A DNA stretch of 20,970 bases from a virus. The number at the start of each line of letters is the position of its first letter. Within the stretch, counting starts at the first letter, position 1. The stretch lies in the IMG/VR virus record IMGVR_UViG_3300006037_000047, positions 1 through 20,970 of that record; one strand, given 5' to 3'. Positions 20,465 to 20,970 of the stretch are shown here, in pieces. A program made the position numbers and the translations under genes. Under the pieces are notes generated by a model. The model searched no databases. It saw only the letters and a list, made by a program, of their open reading frames with translations, and had not been told where the DNA came from.

Positions 20465-20970
20465 ATGGGATCACGTGGACCACAGCCATCAGATAAAATA
20501 AATTGGGATGAGTTTGACAAACTCGTTTCATATCAATGCACCCAAAAGGAAATTGCAGCTTTTTTCAATGTCAGCGTTGACACGCTTGAACGCGCTTGTT
20601 TAAGAGATCGAAACGAAAAACTTGCGGATATTTGGGACAAAAGAACTTTCCTTGGAAAAGTTAGACTCCGAAAAGCCCAATTCGAAATCGCTGAATCAAA
20701 AGGCTCTGGTGCTGCAACAATGGCCATATTTTTAGGCAAGGTTATTTTAAAACAAAATGATAAGCCTGAATTAGATCCACCGCACCCGCCAAACGGTACG
20801 AGTATCGAACCAAAAAAAGTCTCATTCGAAAAGTTTTGTGAAAAGGCGGGTTATCCAGAGCCATTCGAAAAGCAATGCGAAATGCGGGCCTTTGGATTGG
20901 ATGAAACGGATCCAAGACTTTTGTTAGGTTCAAGGGGTTATGGCAAGACAGACTATGTCACTATTTTGGG
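20465..20970 (+). CDS. terL: TerS-like domain fused to terminase large subunit (N-terminal part; continues at base 1)
   Basis: ATG 20465 follows an in-frame TAA and opens a frame that crosses the circular join and ends at 1114 (509 residues in all). Residues 1-100 resemble stand-alone small-terminase proteins: MGSRGPQPSDKINWDEFDKL, then a helix-turn-helix CTQKEIAAFFNVSVDTLERAC, then FLGKVRLRKAQFEIAESKG and GAATMAIFLGKVIL. Residues 118-139 (VSFEKFCEKAGYPEPFEKQC) lead into the ATPase. Normally the small subunit recognises the packaging site and is a separate ring-forming protein. The ribosome site (GGTGATAGG) is weak. Confidence 0.85.
   Translation, partial: MGSRGPQPSDKINWDEFDKLVSYQCTQKEIAAFFNVSVDTLERACLRDRNEKLADIWDKRTFLGKVRLRKAQFEIAESKGSGAATMAIFLGKVILKQNDKPELDPPHPPNGTSIEPKKVSFEKFCEKAGYPEPFEKQCEMRAFGLDETDPRLLLGSRGYGKTDYVTIL
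20881..20970. repeat. Terminal direct repeat (circular overlap), right copy
   Basis: Identical to bases 1-90. Bases 20882 onward are in the same terminase frame as bases 2 onward, so removal of one copy restores an uninterrupted gene. Confidence 0.95.

Overview
The window is one complete, circularly closed genome of a very small tailed bacteriophage with a contractile tail (a dwarf myovirus). Bases 1-90 recur exactly at 20881-20970, and the terminase reading frame runs unbroken across that join, so the unit genome is 20,880 bp linearised inside the terminase gene. It encodes terminase, portal, major capsid protein, sheath, tube, tape measure and baseplate, so it is a phage and not a tailocin. 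The gene content resembles what is known of dwarf myoviruses such as Bdellovibrio phage phi1402, but that kinship is inferred without a search. The host is probably Gram-negative, because there is a lipobox protein in the lysis cassette. The DNA is AT-rich, and many genes have G-rich Shine-Dalgarno sequences of the type AAGGGG.

Layout in circular order. (1) DNA packaging and head, 20465 through the join to 5359: a fused small+large terminase, a coiled-coil protein, portal, two tiny overlapping genes, a MuF-tail-like protein, scaffold, decoration protein, a 53-residue linker protein and the major capsid protein, closed by a terminator at 5421-5451. (2) Neck, tail and baseplate, 5465-13634: connector, neck and tail-terminator proteins, short sheath (309 aa), tube, a chaperone gene with a textbook -1 frameshift, a short tape measure (325 aa), hub genes, gp25-, J- and I-like baseplate proteins and a fibre. 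(3) Lysis, 13635-16002: a holin-like protein, a strong promoter with an overlapping palindrome, membrane proteins, a lipoprotein and two peptidoglycan hydrolases. (4) A regulatory zone, 15985-17348: a tiny minus-strand gene, a 69-residue gene, a RusA-like resolvase on the minus strand, and 538 bp without a convincing gene that looks like a structured RNA leader. (5) Early/recombination operon, 17349-20441: an ERF single-strand annealing protein with an ExoX-C-like tail, small unknowns, a pentapeptide-repeat protein made of almost perfect 15-bp DNA repeats, a CsrA-like RNA-binding protein, other small genes and a DUF3850/ASCH-like protein.

No polymerase, helicase, integrase or repressor is recognisable. 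The phage must use host replication, probably assisted by its own annealing protein and resolvase. The most unusual signals are the region before the ERF gene (a decoy copy of the ERF ribosome-binding site plus two sequences able to pair with it), the pentapeptide gene whose repeats vary only at three amino-acid-changing bases predicted to face the protein surface, the phage-encoded CsrA homologue beside recurring GGGGATC ribosome-binding sites, and the terminase fusion.
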